From an uncultured Trichococcus sp. (GTDB taxonomy: Bacteria > Bacillota > Bacilli > Lactobacillales > Aerococcaceae): DNA of 64,000 bases. The translations under genes and the position numbers were made by a program. The stretch's first letter is position 1; every line of letters starts with the position of its first letter. The stretch covers positions 124,001-188,000 of the forward strand of contig NZ_OY760499.1 of the NCBI RefSeq assembly GCF_963663645.1. Reading direction: 5' to 3'. Positions 9,662 through 19,476 of the stretch are shown here, in pieces. The notes under the pieces were generated by a model. The model searched no databases. It was given only the letters and a program-made list of their open reading frames with translations, and was not told the origin of the DNA.

Positions 9662-10099
9662 TCAAACGCTGAAAATATGATCCCGATATTTTTCGAAGCT
9701 GTCGTGCACATGCGGTTGGGATTTCTTCAACGAAACAGGCCGGTTTTCTTCATTCAGGAAGCAATGTTGGCTTTTGCCGGTCGTGCGCAAATCACCGGTC
9801 GCGACATCGATGACGCGGTAGGCAAGACTCAATTTGACGCCGTTGTACGACTCGATTTCGGGCAGGACGTAGACGGAATCGCCGTAGCGGACCATCGACT
9901 TGTATTGGGCTTCGACCGTCAATACCGGGCTGACAATGTCATTTGCTTCCAAGTTTGCGTAATTTGCACCGATCTGATCCAGGAAGTCTATGCGTGCCTC
10001 CTCAAACCAACGTATGTAGTTAGAGTGATGGATGATCTTCATCTGATCTGTTTCATAGTATTGGGCGACATGGATGTATGGTTTCAATTCATTTATCAA
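9662..10099 (-). CDS. acyl-CoA thioesterase, YbgC/4HBT family
   Basis: The protein is about 145 residues long and has a hot-dog fold signature. YYETDQMKIIHHSNYIRWFEEAR carries the conserved Asp and the HHSNY helix typical of 4-hydroxybenzoyl-CoA thioesterase relatives. It probably hydrolyses acyl-CoA thioesters; the substrate cannot be read from sequence. I choose the TTG at 10099 as start because AAGGAGG lies seven bases before it and the product length then equals the family norm. An upstream in-frame ATG at 10198 would add 33 residues unlike the family. A terminator follows. Confidence 0.85.
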   Translation of the reverse strand: MINELKPYIHVAQYYETDQMKIIHHSNYIRWFEEARIDFLDQIGANYANLEANDIVSPVLTVEAQYKSMVRYGDSVYVLPEIESYNGVKLSLAYRVIDVATGDLRTTGKSQHCFLNEENRPVSLKKSQPHVHDSFEKYRDHIFSV

Positions 10100-10176
10100 A
10101 AAAGTTCCTCCTTGCGGCAGTTCATTACGGATAAGAACTAGCGATCCGTAATGAGCTGTCTCTCTTCTTGCTGATA

Positions 10177-10430
10177 GGACGCTAGTTGTCCGATTCACCG
10201 CAGTAATCGGACAACCGACGAAGCGGGTGGACGCTAGTTGTCCGATTCACCGCAGTTATCGGACAACCGACGAAGCGGGTGGTAGCTGGCTGTCCGATTC
10301 ATCGCGGTAATCGGACAACCGACGAAGCGGGTGGACGCTAGTTGTCCGATTCACCGCAGTTATCGGACAACTGACGAAGCGGGTGGTAGCTGGCTGTCCG
10401 ATTCACCGCAGCAATCGGACATTTATTGAT
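10177..10430. repeat. family D palindrome array, locus 1 (5 x 52 bp)
   Basis: Five direct repeats of exactly 52 bp begin their TTGTCCGATT (or CTGTCCGATT) arm at 10186, 10238, 10290, 10342 and 10394. Each arm pairs with AATCGGACAA about 8-9 bases later, giving a 9-10-bp stem. Two spacer types alternate (GACGCTAG and GTAGCTGG). A related four-unit array is at 52011-52213. No gene is supported in 10100-10504. Confidence 0.92.
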
Positions 10431-10461
10431 ATGACTGTGGGGAAAGCGGCACGAAAGGGAG

Positions 10462-10496
10462 GTCTCCTTTGGAGCCTCCCCTTCTCGTACATATTT
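10462..10496 (-). terminator. weak terminator-like hairpin after pyc
   Basis: On the minus strand GGGGAGGCTCC and GGAGACCTCCC form a stable hairpin shortly after the pyc stop codon. The sequence that follows is not U-rich, so termination strength is uncertain. Confidence 0.4.
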
Positions 10497-10504
10497 TTCG
10501 GTTT

Positions 10505-13500
10505 TTATTTTGCTTCGATTTCGATCAAGAGGTCTCCGGCTTCGATCTGATCGCCGTCGATGACATAGATCTGATCGACGACACCGTTGATTGTGGAACG
10601 GATCATCGTTTCCATCTTCATCGCTTCGGTGATCACGACCGGATCGCCTTGCGATACGCGATCGCCGCGTTTGACGAGAACTTCCAATACAGAACCCGGC
10701 ATCGTTGCGCCGACGTGTTCTTTGTTGGTAGGTTCCGCTTTTTTGCGGATCGCCTTCGTGCTCGTGATGGACATGTCTTTGACTTCAATCTCACGGCCTT
10801 GGCCATTCAATTCGAAGTAAAGAATACGCATCCCGTCCGAATCGGGTTCACCGATCGAGTTCAATTTGATGATCAAGGTCTTGCCTTTTTCGATCTGAAC
10901 TTCAATCTGTTCACCCATACGCATGCCGTGGAAGAAAGTAGGGGTGTCAAGTTTTGTGACATCGCCGAACTTGTCGTAGACTGCAACGTAATCCAGGAAG
11001 ATTTGCGGGTACATCAGGTAGCTGATGACATCCTCATCGCTTGCTGGGCGTTGGATTTTTTCCTCCAGCTCGGCTTTCAAAGCCACGAAGTCGATAGGCT
11101 CACGCAGGCTGCCTGGTCTTTCTGTGATGGCTTTTTTGCCTTTCAGGATGATTTCCTGCAATCTTTCAGGGAATCCGCCTGTCGGTTGGCCCAAGTCGCC
11201 CTTGAAGAAGCTGATGACGGATTCAGGGAAGTCGATGGTTTCACCTTTTTCGTAGACATCTTCTTCATTCAGTTTGTTTTGGACCATGAAGAGGGCCATA
11301 TCGCCGACAACTTTTGAGGATGGTGTCACTTTCACGATGTCGCCGAACATTTTGTTGACGTCAGCGTACATTTCTTTGACTTTATCCCACTCGTCGTTCA
11401 AGCCGACAGCATTCGCCTGTTGTTGCAGGTTCGTGTATTGTCCGCCCGGCATTTGGTGATCGTAGACTTCTGTTGAAGTCGTCTGGATGCCGCCTTCGAA
11501 TTCTTCATAGTAATCACGGATATCTTCCCAATAACGGTTGATTTTGTGCACGTTGTGGATATTGATGTCCGGTTCGTGCTCAGAACCTTCCAATGCATAG
11601 AACAAGCTGCTCATGCTCGGTTGGCTGGTCGTACCGCTCATGGCACTCATGGCCACGTCCACGATGTCGACACCGGCTTTGATTGCTTCTGAGTACGTAT
11701 AGATGCCGTTTCCGCTTGTATCATGCGTGTGCAGATGGATCGGCAGATTAACGGTATCCTTCAATTCGCTGATCAGACGGTAGGCCGCTTGCGGTTTCAG
11801 AAGTCCTGCCATATCCTTGATCGCAATGACGTGTGCGCCCAGTGATTCCAGCTCTTTGGCCATCTCTTTGTAGTATTTGATCGTATATTTCGTTTGTGTC
11901 GGATCATTGATATCGCCTGTGTAGCAGATGGCTGCTTCAGCGATCTTATCGTTGTCGCGCACGTACTGGATGCTTCTTTCCATCTGCTTCGTCCAGTTCA
12001 AGCTGTCGAAGATACGGAACACGTCGATCCCGTTTTTAGCGGCAAGTCTGATGAATTCTTCCAAACCGTTGTCCGGATAGTTTTGGTATCCGACCGCATT
12101 CGATCCACGGAACAGCATCTGCAATAAAGTATCCGGCATCTGCGAGCGCAGTTTCTTCAATCGTTTCCAAGGATCTTCACTCAGGAAGCGGTAAGCAACG
12201 TCGAAGGTAGCTCCTCCCCACATTTCGGATGAGAACAATTGCGGAATCGCTGCTTGCGTTTCGGCTGCGATGGCTTGCATTTCGTTTGTGCGGATACGGG
12301 TAGCCAACAAACTTTGGTGCGCATCACGGAAAGTTGTATCCGTCAAGAGCACACGGTTTTGGTCTTTGATCCATTCGCTCACGGCTGCAGGGCCTTTTTC
12401 ATCCAAAATGTTTTTGGCAGTAATGATTTTTTGTTCCGGCACAATAATATCAGTCGGGATCCGAGGCTTATCGTAGAATTTCTTGTGGCCTTTTTGCACG
12501 CCCGGGAAACCGTTGACGGTGATGTTACCGATGTACTGCATCGTTTTGTTACCGCGGTCGCGCGTTTTAGGGAATTCGAACAGTTCCGGCGTCGTATCGA
12601 TGAAAGTCGTTTTCGCATCGCCTGACACAAAGATCGGGTGCGTGATGACGTTGTACATGAACGGGATGTTCGTTTTCACGCCACGGATACGGAATTCGAT
12701 CAGGGAACGTTCCATTTTACGGACAGCTTGATCGAATGTCGAAGCTTGCACACATAATTTCACCAATAAGGAGTCGAAGAACGGCGTCACGACCGTACCT
12801 TGGAAGCCGTTACCCGCATCCAAGCGGATACCGAAGCCGCCTGGAGAACGGTAAGTGTTGATTTTTCCGGTATCAGGGAAGAAATTGTTCAAGGGATCTT
12901 CCGTCGTAATCCGGCATTGGATAGCGGCGCCGATCAACGGGATATTTGCCTGTTGCGGGATACCGATTTCTTTATGCAGATTTTGTCCTTGTGCGATCAG
13001 GATCTGTGATTGCACGATATCGACCCCTGTAATCATTTCTGTGATCGTGTGTTCCACTTGGACACGCGGATTCACTTCGATGAAGTAGAATTGATCGCCT
13101 TCCAAAAGGAATTCAACAGTTCCGGCATTCACATAGCCGACGTGTTTCATCAATTGAAGGGCAGCGTTACAGATTTCATGGCGGACTTCATCCGACATGG
13201 AAACGCAAGGTGCCACTTCGACAACTTTTTGATGGCGGCGTTGTACGGAGCAGTCGCGCTCGTAAAGGTGAACGATGTTGCCATGCTCATCCCCTAGAAT
13301 CTGGATTTCGATGTGTTTAGGATTTTGGATGTATTTTTCGACATAAATTTCATCGCTTCCGAATGCGGCCAAAGCTTCACTACGGGCTCTTTCGAAACCT
13401 TCGCGGGCTTCTTGTTCGTTGAACGCCATACGCATACCGCGACCGCCGCCGCCTAAAGCCGCTTTGATCATGATCGGATAGTTGTAGGTTTCCGCGAACG

Positions 13501-13936
13501 CAATGACTTCGTCGATGTTCGCGACTGGGCCGTCCGAGCCAGGGATTGACTGGATGCCGGCTTCTACAGCTGCAACTTTAGCTTTGATTTTATCGCCAAA
13601 AATGTCCAGGTGTTCCAGAGAAGGGCCGATGAATTTGATGCCTTCTTCTTTGCAACGTCTGGCGAAGTCGATATTTTCAGATAAGAAACCATATCCAGGA
13701 TGAATGCCGTCTGCACCGGAATCTTTAGCGATGCGGATCAGGTCTTCGATGTCCAGATAGGCGTCGATAGGCTTTTTGCCTTTTCCGACCAAATAGGCTT
13801 CATCTGCTTTAAAACGGTGCACAGAACCTTCATCCTCTTGCGCATATACGCCAACAGTAGGGATTCCCAGTTCAGTCAGTGCACGAAATACACGTATCGC
13901 GATTTCACCGCGATTTGCAACCAAAACTTTTTTCAA
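10505..13936 (-). CDS. pyc: pyruvate carboxylase
   Basis: This ~1143-residue biotin enzyme carboxylates pyruvate to oxaloacetate. It has the full one-chain order: an ATP-grasp biotin carboxylase (KKVLVANRGEIA, with GGGGRGMR near residue 165), a carboxyltransferase (TDTTFRDAHQSLLATR, roughly residues 530-800), and a C-terminal biotinyl domain with the acceptor Lys in EAMKMET near residue 1107. I place the start at TTG 13936 because GAGGTGG stands five bases before it and the protein then begins MKKVLVANRGEI like its relatives. A GTG three codons earlier overlaps the ribosome site. With PPDK in the same window it forms a pyruvate/PEP/oxaloacetate node. Confidence 0.97.
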   Translation of the reverse strand: MKKVLVANRGEIAIRVFRALTELGIPTVGVYAQEDEGSVHRFKADEAYLVGKGKKPIDAYLDIEDLIRIAKDSGADGIHPGYGFLSENIDFARRCKEEGIKFIGPSLEHLDIFGDKIKAKVAAVEAGIQSIPGSDGPVANIDEVIAFAETYNYPIMIKAALGGGGRGMRMAFNEQEAREGFERARSEALAAFGSDEIYVEKYIQNPKHIEIQILGDEHGNIVHLYERDCSVQRRHQKVVEVAPCVSMSDEVRHEICNAALQLMKHVGYVNAGTVEFLLEGDQFYFIEVNPRVQVEHTITEMITGVDIVQSQILIAQGQNLHKEIGIPQQANIPLIGAAIQCRITTEDPLNNFFPDTGKINTYRSPGGFGIRLDAGNGFQGTVVTPFFDSLLVKLCVQASTFDQAVRKMERSLIEFRIRGVKTNIPFMYNVITHPIFVSGDAKTTFIDTTPELFEFPKTRDRGNKTMQYIGNITVNGFPGVQKGHKKFYDKPRIPTDIIVPEQKIITAKNILDEKGPAAVSEWIKDQNRVLLTDTTFRDAHQSLLATRIRTNEMQAIAAETQAAIPQLFSSEMWGGATFDVAYRFLSEDPWKRLKKLRSQMPDTLLQMLFRGSNAVGYQNYPDNGLEEFIRLAAKNGIDVFRIFDSLNWTKQMERSIQYVRDNDKIAEAAICYTGDINDPTQTKYTIKYYKEMAKELESLGAHVIAIKDMAGLLKPQAAYRLISELKDTVNLPIHLHTHDTSGNGIYTYSEAIKAGVDIVDVAMSAMSGTTSQPSMSSLFYALEGSEHEPDINIHNVHKINRYWEDIRDYYEEFEGGIQTTSTEVYDHQMPGGQYTNLQQQANAVGLNDEWDKVKEMYADVNKMFGDIVKVTPSSKVVGDMALFMVQNKLNEEDVYEKGETIDFPESVISFFKGDLGQPTGGFPERLQEIILKGKKAITERPGSLREPIDFVALKAELEEKIQRPASDEDVISYLMYPQIFLDYVAVYDKFGDVTKLDTPTFFHGMRMGEQIEVQIEKGKTLIIKLNSIGEPDSDGMRILYFELNGQGREIEVKDMSITSTKAIRKKAEPTNKEHVGATMPGSVLEVLVKRGDRVSQGDPVVITEAMKMETMIRSTINGVVDQIYVIDGDQIEAGDLLIEIEAK

Positions 13937-14061
13937 TATTTCCACCTCGCCAATTTATTAAATTCAGAAACATTTCTTATACAATGATTAAAAATGATTC
14001 GTGATTTCCGCCAAAGATGAAAATTTGGCGAGAGAAATCAATTATATCTTTTTAATTATTC

Positions 14062-14090
14062 ATTTTACACATTATTCTGCTTGTTTACAA
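14062..14090 (-). promoter_or_regulatory. probable pyc promoter
   Basis: On the minus strand TTGTAA (14090-14085) and TAAAAT (14067-14062) are spaced by 17 bp, about 125 bases before the pyc start. A TATAAT at 14046-14041 could be a second start point. The rest of the 13937-14389 gap is AT-rich with no gene. Confidence 0.5.
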
Positions 14091-14278
14091 CTACCTTTTT
14101 AAGAATATGTTAATAATTGACTAAAATGCCGTTTTTGAACGAAATGCGAACGATTTTAAATCATGGACATCATAACGTAAGCATGTTCTTCGTAATATAA
14201 AACGAGCCATGCTATTATGAGAATTGTTTAGCGTTTAATGCGAACAATCTTTCATGAGAGTGTTTTGCCCATTTTCTA

Positions 14279-14287
14279 TGCTAAAAT
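14279..14287 (+). promoter_or_regulatory. extended -10 promoter of gcv operon
   Basis: TGCTAAAAT matches an extended -10 element about 100 bases before gcvT. The leader between it and gcvT shows no glycine riboswitch core. Confidence 0.42.
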
Positions 14288-14389
14288 AGATAACAAAGGG
14301 AAGTGAAGCGGTTACACGTTAATGTGACGGGAAACCGGAAAACAGTCGTAAAAAATGCGGAATCAAGGAAAGAAAAGGGGGATTTGTAC

Positions 14390-15505
14390 GTGAGTGAACC
14401 AAAGACAGGCAAACGCACGCCATTATTTGAATATTATAAAGCGAACGGCGTGAAGCTGATCGATTTCGGAGGCTGGGAGATGCCAATCCAATTTTCCGGA
14501 ATTCTGGCCGAGCATGAGGCTGTCCGTGAACGAGCGGGACTTTTCGATTGTTCGCATATGGGAGAAATCGAAATATCCGGAAGTGAAGCGGAAAGCTACC
14601 TGAACAAGCTGCTGACGAATGATGTCAGCGTGATGACCATCAGCCAAGCCCAATACAACATCATGTGTTATCCGGATGGCGGGGCAGTGGACGATGTCAT
14701 CCTTTTCAAAATGGACAAAGACAGGTATCTGTTGATCTGCAATGCATCCAATACGGATAAAGTCTATGCATGGATGCAAGAAAACAATGGATCGGATGCG
14801 ATCCTCAACAATATTTCCGACAGCATCGGCTTGCTCGCCCTGCAGGGACCGGAAGCTATCAATATTTTAAAGGAACTGACTGACGCCGATCTGGATGCCA
14901 TCGGAAATTACCATTTCATCCAGGACCAGGAAGTGGCGGGCATTCCGCATGTCCTGATTTCGAGGACGGGCTATACCGGTGAAGACGGTTTTGAATTGTT
15001 TCTGGCAAGTGAGCAGACCGCTTTATTGTGGGAAAAACTGTTGGCCGCCGGGGAAGCCAACGGTGTGTTGCCTTGCGGACTCGGTTCCCGGGACACGCTC
15101 CGATTGGAGGCGGGGATGCCGCTCTATGGGCATGAATTATCGGAAAACATCAATCCGTTGGCAGCTGGTCTGGGATTTGCGGTCAAAACGAAAAAAGCGA
15201 GCGATTTTATCGGCAAAGGGGCTTTGGCGGCAATCCGCGAGAATGGATTAACCGAAAAAATCGTCGGTTTCGAAGCTACCGAAAGAGGGATTCCGCGCGA
15301 AGGATATAAAGTCTTTTCAGCGGACGGTGCAGAAATCGGTGTCGTCACTTCCGGAACACAATCACCGACTTTGAAGAAAAGCATCGGAATGGCTTTGGTG
15401 AAGTCGGAAGCGGCAACCATCGGCACGGAGATCCAGATCGAAATCCGCAACAAACGCATCCAAGCGATAATCATTCCGAAACCGTTCTACAAAAGAGCTA
15501 AATAA
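14390..15505 (+). CDS. gcvT: glycine cleavage system T protein (aminomethyltransferase)
   Basis: This 371-residue protein transfers the methylene unit from aminomethyl-lipoyl GcvH to tetrahydrofolate and releases ammonia. Family landmarks are [15 protein letters not shown] near residue 20, [13 protein letters not shown] near 47, [14 protein letters not shown] near 190, and [20 protein letters not shown] near 227. The start is taken as GTG 14390 ([16 protein letters not shown]) after AAAAGGGGGA; the frame is open 29 codons further upstream, without a ribosome site or homology. It heads the gcvT-H-PA-PB operon and is separated from gcvH by 69 bases. Confidence 0.95.
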   Translation: MSEPKTGKRTPLFEYYKANGVKLIDFGGWEMPIQFSGILAEHEAVRERAGLFDCSHMGEIEISGSEAESYLNKLLTNDVSVMTISQAQYNIMCYPDGGAVDDVILFKMDKDRYLLICNASNTDKVYAWMQENNGSDAILNNISDSIGLLALQGPEAINILKELTDADLDAIGNYHFIQDQEVAGIPHVLISRTGYTGEDGFELFLASEQTALLWEKLLAAGEANGVLPCGLGSRDTLRLEAGMPLYGHELSENINPLAAGLGFAVKTKKASDFIGKGALAAIRENGLTEKIVGFEATERGIPREGYKVFSADGAEIGVVTSGTQSPTLKKSIGMALVKSEAATIGTEIQIEIRNKRIQAIIIPKPFYKRAK

Positions 15506-15574
15506 AAAACTGACAAGCAATTATATTAATGAAAAAAATAATAAACCAGCGCAGTGCGCGGAAGGATGATCAAA

Positions 15575-15970
15575 ATGGCAGACCACAAAAATTTTTATTA
15601 CACAAAAGAGCACGAATGGGTAGAAAAAATCACGGATGAAACGGTACGCATCGGCATCACGGAGCATGCGGCGGAACAATTGGGCGACATCGTGTTCGTG
15701 GATTTCGTAGCCGATCTGGATGCGGAATTGGCCAAAGGGGACGAAGCTGTGACGGTAGAATCCGTAAAATCCGTCTCGGAAGTGTATGCGCCGGTTTCCG
15801 GAACAGTGACGAAACAAAACGAAGCTTTGGCTGATGCGCCTGAAACCGTTAATGCGGAAGCTTTTGCGGGCGGCTGGATGTATGAAATGAGCTTGAGCGA
15901 TGCCAGCGAATTGGATGAGTTGTTGAGCTACGACGAATACGAAGCATTCGTGGCCGAGGAGGAAGCATAA
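15575..15970 (+). CDS. gcvH: glycine cleavage system H protein
   Basis: This 131-residue lipoyl carrier shuttles the aminomethyl intermediate between the P and T proteins. Lys65 in ESVKSVSEVYAPVSG is the lipoylation site. ATG 15575 (MADHKNFYYTKEHEW) follows GCGGAAGG with good spacing; in-frame ATGs upstream overlap that ribosome site. gcvPA starts one base after its stop codon, so translation is tightly coupled. Confidence 0.96.
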   Translation: MADHKNFYYTKEHEWVEKITDETVRIGITEHAAEQLGDIVFVDFVADLDAELAKGDEAVTVESVKSVSEVYAPVSGTVTKQNEALADAPETVNAEAFAGGWMYEMSLSDASELDELLSYDEYEAFVAEEEA

Positions 15971-15971
15971 A

Positions 15972-17327
15972 ATGACTGAGGAGCAATTCCGTTATTTACC
16001 GGATACAGCCGAAGACGAAAAGGAAATGCTGGCCGTCATCGGAGTCGAAAGCATGGAGGACCTGTTCGCGGATATCCCTGAAGAAATCCGTCTGAAGGAA
16101 GAACTGGCGATTCCGGCGGCCGTCTCCGAATCGGAACTTTTGAAGCAAATGAAAGCTTTGGCAGAAAAAAACGTCAGCTCCGGGCAGATGCCGATTTTCA
16201 TGGGCGCGGGCACCTACGATCATTACATCCCGAGCGTGGTCGATGCCGTGATTTCGCGCTCCGAATTCTATACAGCCTATACCCCTTATCAGGCGGAAGC
16301 CAGCCAAGGGGAGCTGCAGGCGATTTTCGAATTCCAATCGATGATCAGCGAACTGACGGGCATGGAAGCGACAAACTCTTCCTTATATGATGGCTTCGCT
16401 TCCTTGAGCGAAGCTGTCGGTTTGGCCGCGGCCGTCACGAAACGGAACGAAATCGTCCTCTCGCAGTCGGTCCATCCGAACGCCCGTGCCGTCGTCCACG
16501 CCGCCGCAAAAGGTCGCGGCCTGGAAGTCATCGAGGTTTTGATGGAGAAGGACGTCACCAACTTCAATGTGACGCGATGCCTGACGACGCCGGATACCGC
16601 CGCGATCGTAGTCCAATATCCGAATTTCTTCGGATCGGTCGAAGATTTGGCTGTCGTCAAAAAGATCGCCGAGGACAAGGGCGCGCTGTTGATCGTGATG
16701 GCCAATCCATTGGCGCTGGGAATCCTTGAAGCGCCCGGGAAACTGGGTGCGGATATCGTTGTCGGCGACACGCAGCCGTTCGGTTTGCCGATGTCATTCG
16801 GCGGCCCGCACTGCGGTTATTTCTCAGTGAACCAAAAGCATATCCGCAAAGTTCCCGGCAGGATCGTCGGGGAAACGGTGGATGCCGATGGAGAGCGCGC
16901 CTTTGTGTTGACGCTCCAAAGCAGGGAGCAGCATATCCGCCGCGAAAAAGCGACTTCCTACATGAGTTCGAACCAAGCCTTGAACGCTTTGGCCTCCGCG
17001 GTCTGCATGGCGGCTCTCGGGAAGCAGGGCGTCCAGGAAATGGCGCAGCTGAACGTCGACAAAGCGGCTTATTTTGCCCAGGCCTTGCAGGATAAAGGCT
17101 TCGCAATCCTGAACCAATCGCCGTTCTTCAATGAGTTCGTCATCGATCTGCCTTTCCCGGCCGCAGAAGCGAACCGCGCTTTGCTGGAGGCGGGCATCAT
17201 CGGCGGCTATAGCTTGGCGGAAACCTATCAAAAGCCGAATCAGCTGTTGGTTTGTGCCACCGAGAAACGCACGAAGGAAGAAATCGACCGATTCATTGCG
17301 GTATTGGAGGGAACAAAGCATGCGTAA
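15972..17327 (+). CDS. gcvPA: glycine dehydrogenase (decarboxylating) subunit 1
   Basis: This 451-residue protein is the N-terminal half of the P protein, which is split in two as in most Firmicutes. It forms the glycine decarboxylase with GcvPB. Family sequence includes [30 protein letters not shown] and [12 protein letters not shown]. The ribosome site GAGGAGGAAGC lies inside the end of gcvH. The 3' end overlaps gcvPB by 8 bases. Confidence 0.96.
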   Translation: MTEEQFRYLPDTAEDEKEMLAVIGVESMEDLFADIPEEIRLKEELAIPAAVSESELLKQMKALAEKNVSSGQMPIFMGAGTYDHYIPSVVDAVISRSEFYTAYTPYQAEASQGELQAIFEFQSMISELTGMEATNSSLYDGFASLSEAVGLAAAVTKRNEIVLSQSVHPNARAVVHAAAKGRGLEVIEVLMEKDVTNFNVTRCLTTPDTAAIVVQYPNFFGSVEDLAVVKKIAEDKGALLIVMANPLALGILEAPGKLGADIVVGDTQPFGLPMSFGGPHCGYFSVNQKHIRKVPGRIVGETVDADGERAFVLTLQSREQHIRREKATSYMSSNQALNALASAVCMAALGKQGVQEMAQLNVDKAAYFAQALQDKGFAILNQSPFFNEFVIDLPFPAAEANRALLEAGIIGGYSLAETYQKPNQLLVCATEKRTKEEIDRFIAVLEGTKHA

Positions 17328-18768
17328 AACGAAAAATGTGATTTTTGAATTGAGCCGTCCGGGGCGTGTCGGCTACAGCCTGCCGAAGAGCGATGTCCCG
17401 AAAACGGATTTCAAAGACAAACTGCCGGAGCATCTTGTCCGCAAACATCCGGCCGAGCTGCCGGAAATCAGCGAACTGCAGCTGATGCGCCACTACACCA
17501 ACCTTTCCCAGGACAACTTCGGCGTGGAAACCGGCTTTTATCCGCTGGGATCCTGCACAATGAAATACAACCCGAAAATCAATGAGGTGACCGCCCGTTT
17601 GGACGGCTTCGCCAATATCCACCCGTATCAGCCAGTGGAGACCGTCCAAGGCGCACTGCAATTGATGCATGAACTGCAGGAAGATTTGGAAGTCATCACC
17701 GGCATGGACGGTGTTTCTTTGCAGCCGGCAGCCGGAGCGCACGGCGAATGGACCGGGTTGATGATGGTGCGGGCTTACCATGAAAAGAATGGCGACTTGC
17801 AGCGGACGAAAGTTTTCGTGCCTGACAGCGCCCACGGGACCAACCCGTCAAGTGCGCATATCGCGGGCTTCGATGTCGTAAGCATCCCGTCGACCGCTGA
17901 AGGCTTGGTCGACCTTGAGGCATTGCGCATTGCAGTCGATGACCAGACCGCCGCTTTGATGCTGACGAATCCGAATACGCTGGGGCTGTTTGAGCGCGAC
18001 ATCGTCCAGATCGCCGAAATCATCCATGGAGCCGGCGGATTGCTGTATTATGACGGAGCGAACCTGAACGCCATCCTCAGCAAAACGACGCCGGGCACGA
18101 TGGGCTTCGATATCGTCCATTTGAATCTGCACAAGACATTCAGCACGCCTCATGGCGGCGGCGGCCCGGGAGCCGGTCCGGTAGGCGTAAAAGCTTATCT
18201 GAAGGAGTTCCTGCCGATTCCGCGAGTGGAGAAGACGGAAGAAGGCTATGTACTGAACAGCGATCATCCCGCTTCGATCGGCCCGGTCAAAGGCTATTAC
18301 GGCAACTTCGGCGTCCTCGTGCGGGCCTACACCTACATCCGCACGATGGGTCCGGTCGGCTTGCGCAAAGTTTCCGAGAGCGCCGTATTGCATGCCAATT
18401 ATCTGCGCAAGCTTCTCGAAAATGATTTCGATACGCCTTACCCGGTCATCTGCAAACACGAATTCGTCCTCTCCGGCAACCGCCAGAAGAAAGGCGGCGT
18501 AAGGACTTTGGATATGGCCAAACGCTTGCTGGATTACGGTTATTACGCTCCGACCGTCTATTTCCCGCTGATCGTCGAAGAGGCCTTGATGATCGAACCG
18601 ACGGAAACCGAAAGCAAGGAAACGCTCGATGACTTCGCGGACGCGCTGATTGCGATCGCGCGCGAAGCCGCCGAAACGCCGGAAACCGTCACACAAGCCC
18701 CGCATCATACATCGGTCAGAAGACTGGATGAGGTGCGCGCCGCAAGAGTGATCAAAGTGAAATACTGA
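17320..18768 (+). CDS. gcvPB: glycine dehydrogenase (decarboxylating) subunit 2
   Basis: This 482-residue PLP-binding half of the P protein decarboxylates glycine and loads the aminomethyl group on GcvH. Lys272 in [16 protein letters not shown] is the Schiff-base residue. ATG 17320 overlaps the end of gcvPA and follows TTGGAGGG. The open frame upstream of it is only a shadow within gcvPA. It is the last gene of the operon, followed by a long hairpin. Confidence 0.96.
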   Translation: MRKTKNVIFELSRPGRVGYSLPKSDVPKTDFKDKLPEHLVRKHPAELPEISELQLMRHYTNLSQDNFGVETGFYPLGSCTMKYNPKINEVTARLDGFANIHPYQPVETVQGALQLMHELQEDLEVITGMDGVSLQPAAGAHGEWTGLMMVRAYHEKNGDLQRTKVFVPDSAHGTNPSSAHIAGFDVVSIPSTAEGLVDLEALRIAVDDQTAALMLTNPNTLGLFERDIVQIAEIIHGAGGLLYYDGANLNAILSKTTPGTMGFDIVHLNLHKTFSTPHGGGGPGAGPVGVKAYLKEFLPIPRVEKTEEGYVLNSDHPASIGPVKGYYGNFGVLVRAYTYIRTMGPVGLRKVSESAVLHANYLRKLLENDFDTPYPVICKHEFVLSGNRQKKGGVRTLDMAKRLLDYGYYAPTVYFPLIVEEALMIEPTETESKETLDDFADALIAIAREAAETPETVTQAPHHTSVRRLDEVRAARVIKVKY

Positions 18769-18786
18769 TTTGTAAGGACAGATAGA

Positions 18787-18830
18787 AACAGCGAAAGGGC
18801 CGCCTCGATGAGGTAGCCCTTTCGCTGTTC
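18787..18830 (+). terminator. terminator-like hairpin after gcv operon
   Basis: AACAGCGAAAGGGC and GCCCTTTCGCTGTT form a perfect 14-bp stem 18 bases after gcvPB. The U-tract is short, so it may also work as a transcript-end stabiliser. Confidence 0.65.
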
Positions 18831-18859
18831 TGCGGCCGCATTAGGCGGCTATGTGTATG

Positions 18860-18985
18860 TTTCTCGGGTTTTTTGGACCGAATTCCGGCCGGAAGCCCGA
18901 GAGAATGCCCTTGTGTCGGGCGCTAGCCCAGGACGGTAATCCGAAAACCCGAGAGGACACTGATCTGTCGCAGTTTCCTTTGACA
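18860..18985. repeat. family C repeat, locus 2
   Basis: This is the second copy of the repeat at 9380-9510, matching along about 60 bases around 18910-18970. CTCGGG at 18863 pairs with CCCGAG at 18896. TCGG/TCG marks recur at 18864, 18916 and 18968, exactly 52 bp apart. It lies between the convergent gcvPB and IscA-like genes. Confidence 0.72.
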
Positions 18986-18999
18986 TATCTGGGCAAAAG

Positions 19000-19329
19000 T
19001 TATTGTGCGACGGTCTGTTCTAGCAACAGATTCATGTTCAGGAAGCCGCGCTCGCTCTTCAACTGGAAGGCATGCAGGCGTTCATTAAAATCGACGACAT
19101 TGTCGCTGTCGAGGAATACCAAAGCCCATTTTTGGGCAGGCACGGGTCCGATGTTCGTTTCAATCACGGCATCGTATTCCGCCATTCCGGCATCTTTGAC
19201 TTTCAGTATGAAAATGCCGGTTGTCGGGCAGCCGCAATCTTCGCCGACCGCATAGAACAGGCTGATGTCCTTGAGGTCGTAGCGTTTTTGGATTTCCGCG
19301 ATGGCGGAATCGGTAAAGGTGAATTTCAT
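19000..19329 (-). CDS. IscA/HesB-like iron-sulfur biosynthesis family protein
   Basis: This 109-residue protein resembles the small HesB-domain proteins annotated as iron-sulfur cluster biosynthesis family (B. subtilis YqkB type). Segments such as YAVGEDCGCPTTGIFILKV support this; the CGC pair is the only cysteine cluster, so it lacks the classic three-cysteine IscA pattern. The start is ATG 19329 (MKFTFTDSAIAEIQ) after AAAGAAAGGGA. Role in cluster carriage is inferred. Confidence 0.75.
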   Translation of the reverse strand: MKFTFTDSAIAEIQKRYDLKDISLFYAVGEDCGCPTTGIFILKVKDAGMAEYDAVIETNIGPVPAQKWALVFLDSDNVVDFNERLHAFQLKSERGFLNMNLLLEQTVAQ

Positions 19330-19436
19330 TGTTTGATCCCTTTCTTTCTGTATATTTACCGCAAGTGACCGTTCGGGGAAACTGCCTATCCGGTTCTGCT
19401 TTCTTGCTATTAGTATACGACAAATCCGCATATAAT

Positions 19437-19470
19437 CAAAAAAAGCCATCTTCCAAATGGAGGATGGCCA
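19437..19470 (-). terminator. intrinsic terminator after broken dedA
   Basis: On the minus strand GCCATCCTCC pairs with GGAAGATGGC and runs into seven T residues, just after the TAA of the dedA remnant. Confidence 0.8.
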
Positions 19471-19476
19471 GGCTTC

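Noticed and set aside
10177-10430. CRISPR array
   Set aside because: The repeats are regular, but each unit is palindromic with near-identical spacers and no cas genes are present. The same holds for 48262-48477 and 52011-52213.
14306-14320. cre site before gcvT (TGAAGCGGTTACAC)
   Set aside because: The right half fits a cre but one base is missing from the left half, so the match is no better than chance.
14288-14389. Glycine riboswitch before gcvT
   Set aside because: The leader is only ~100 bases and lacks the conserved aptamer core segments; only a GGTTACAC/GTGTGAC-like short pairing is present.
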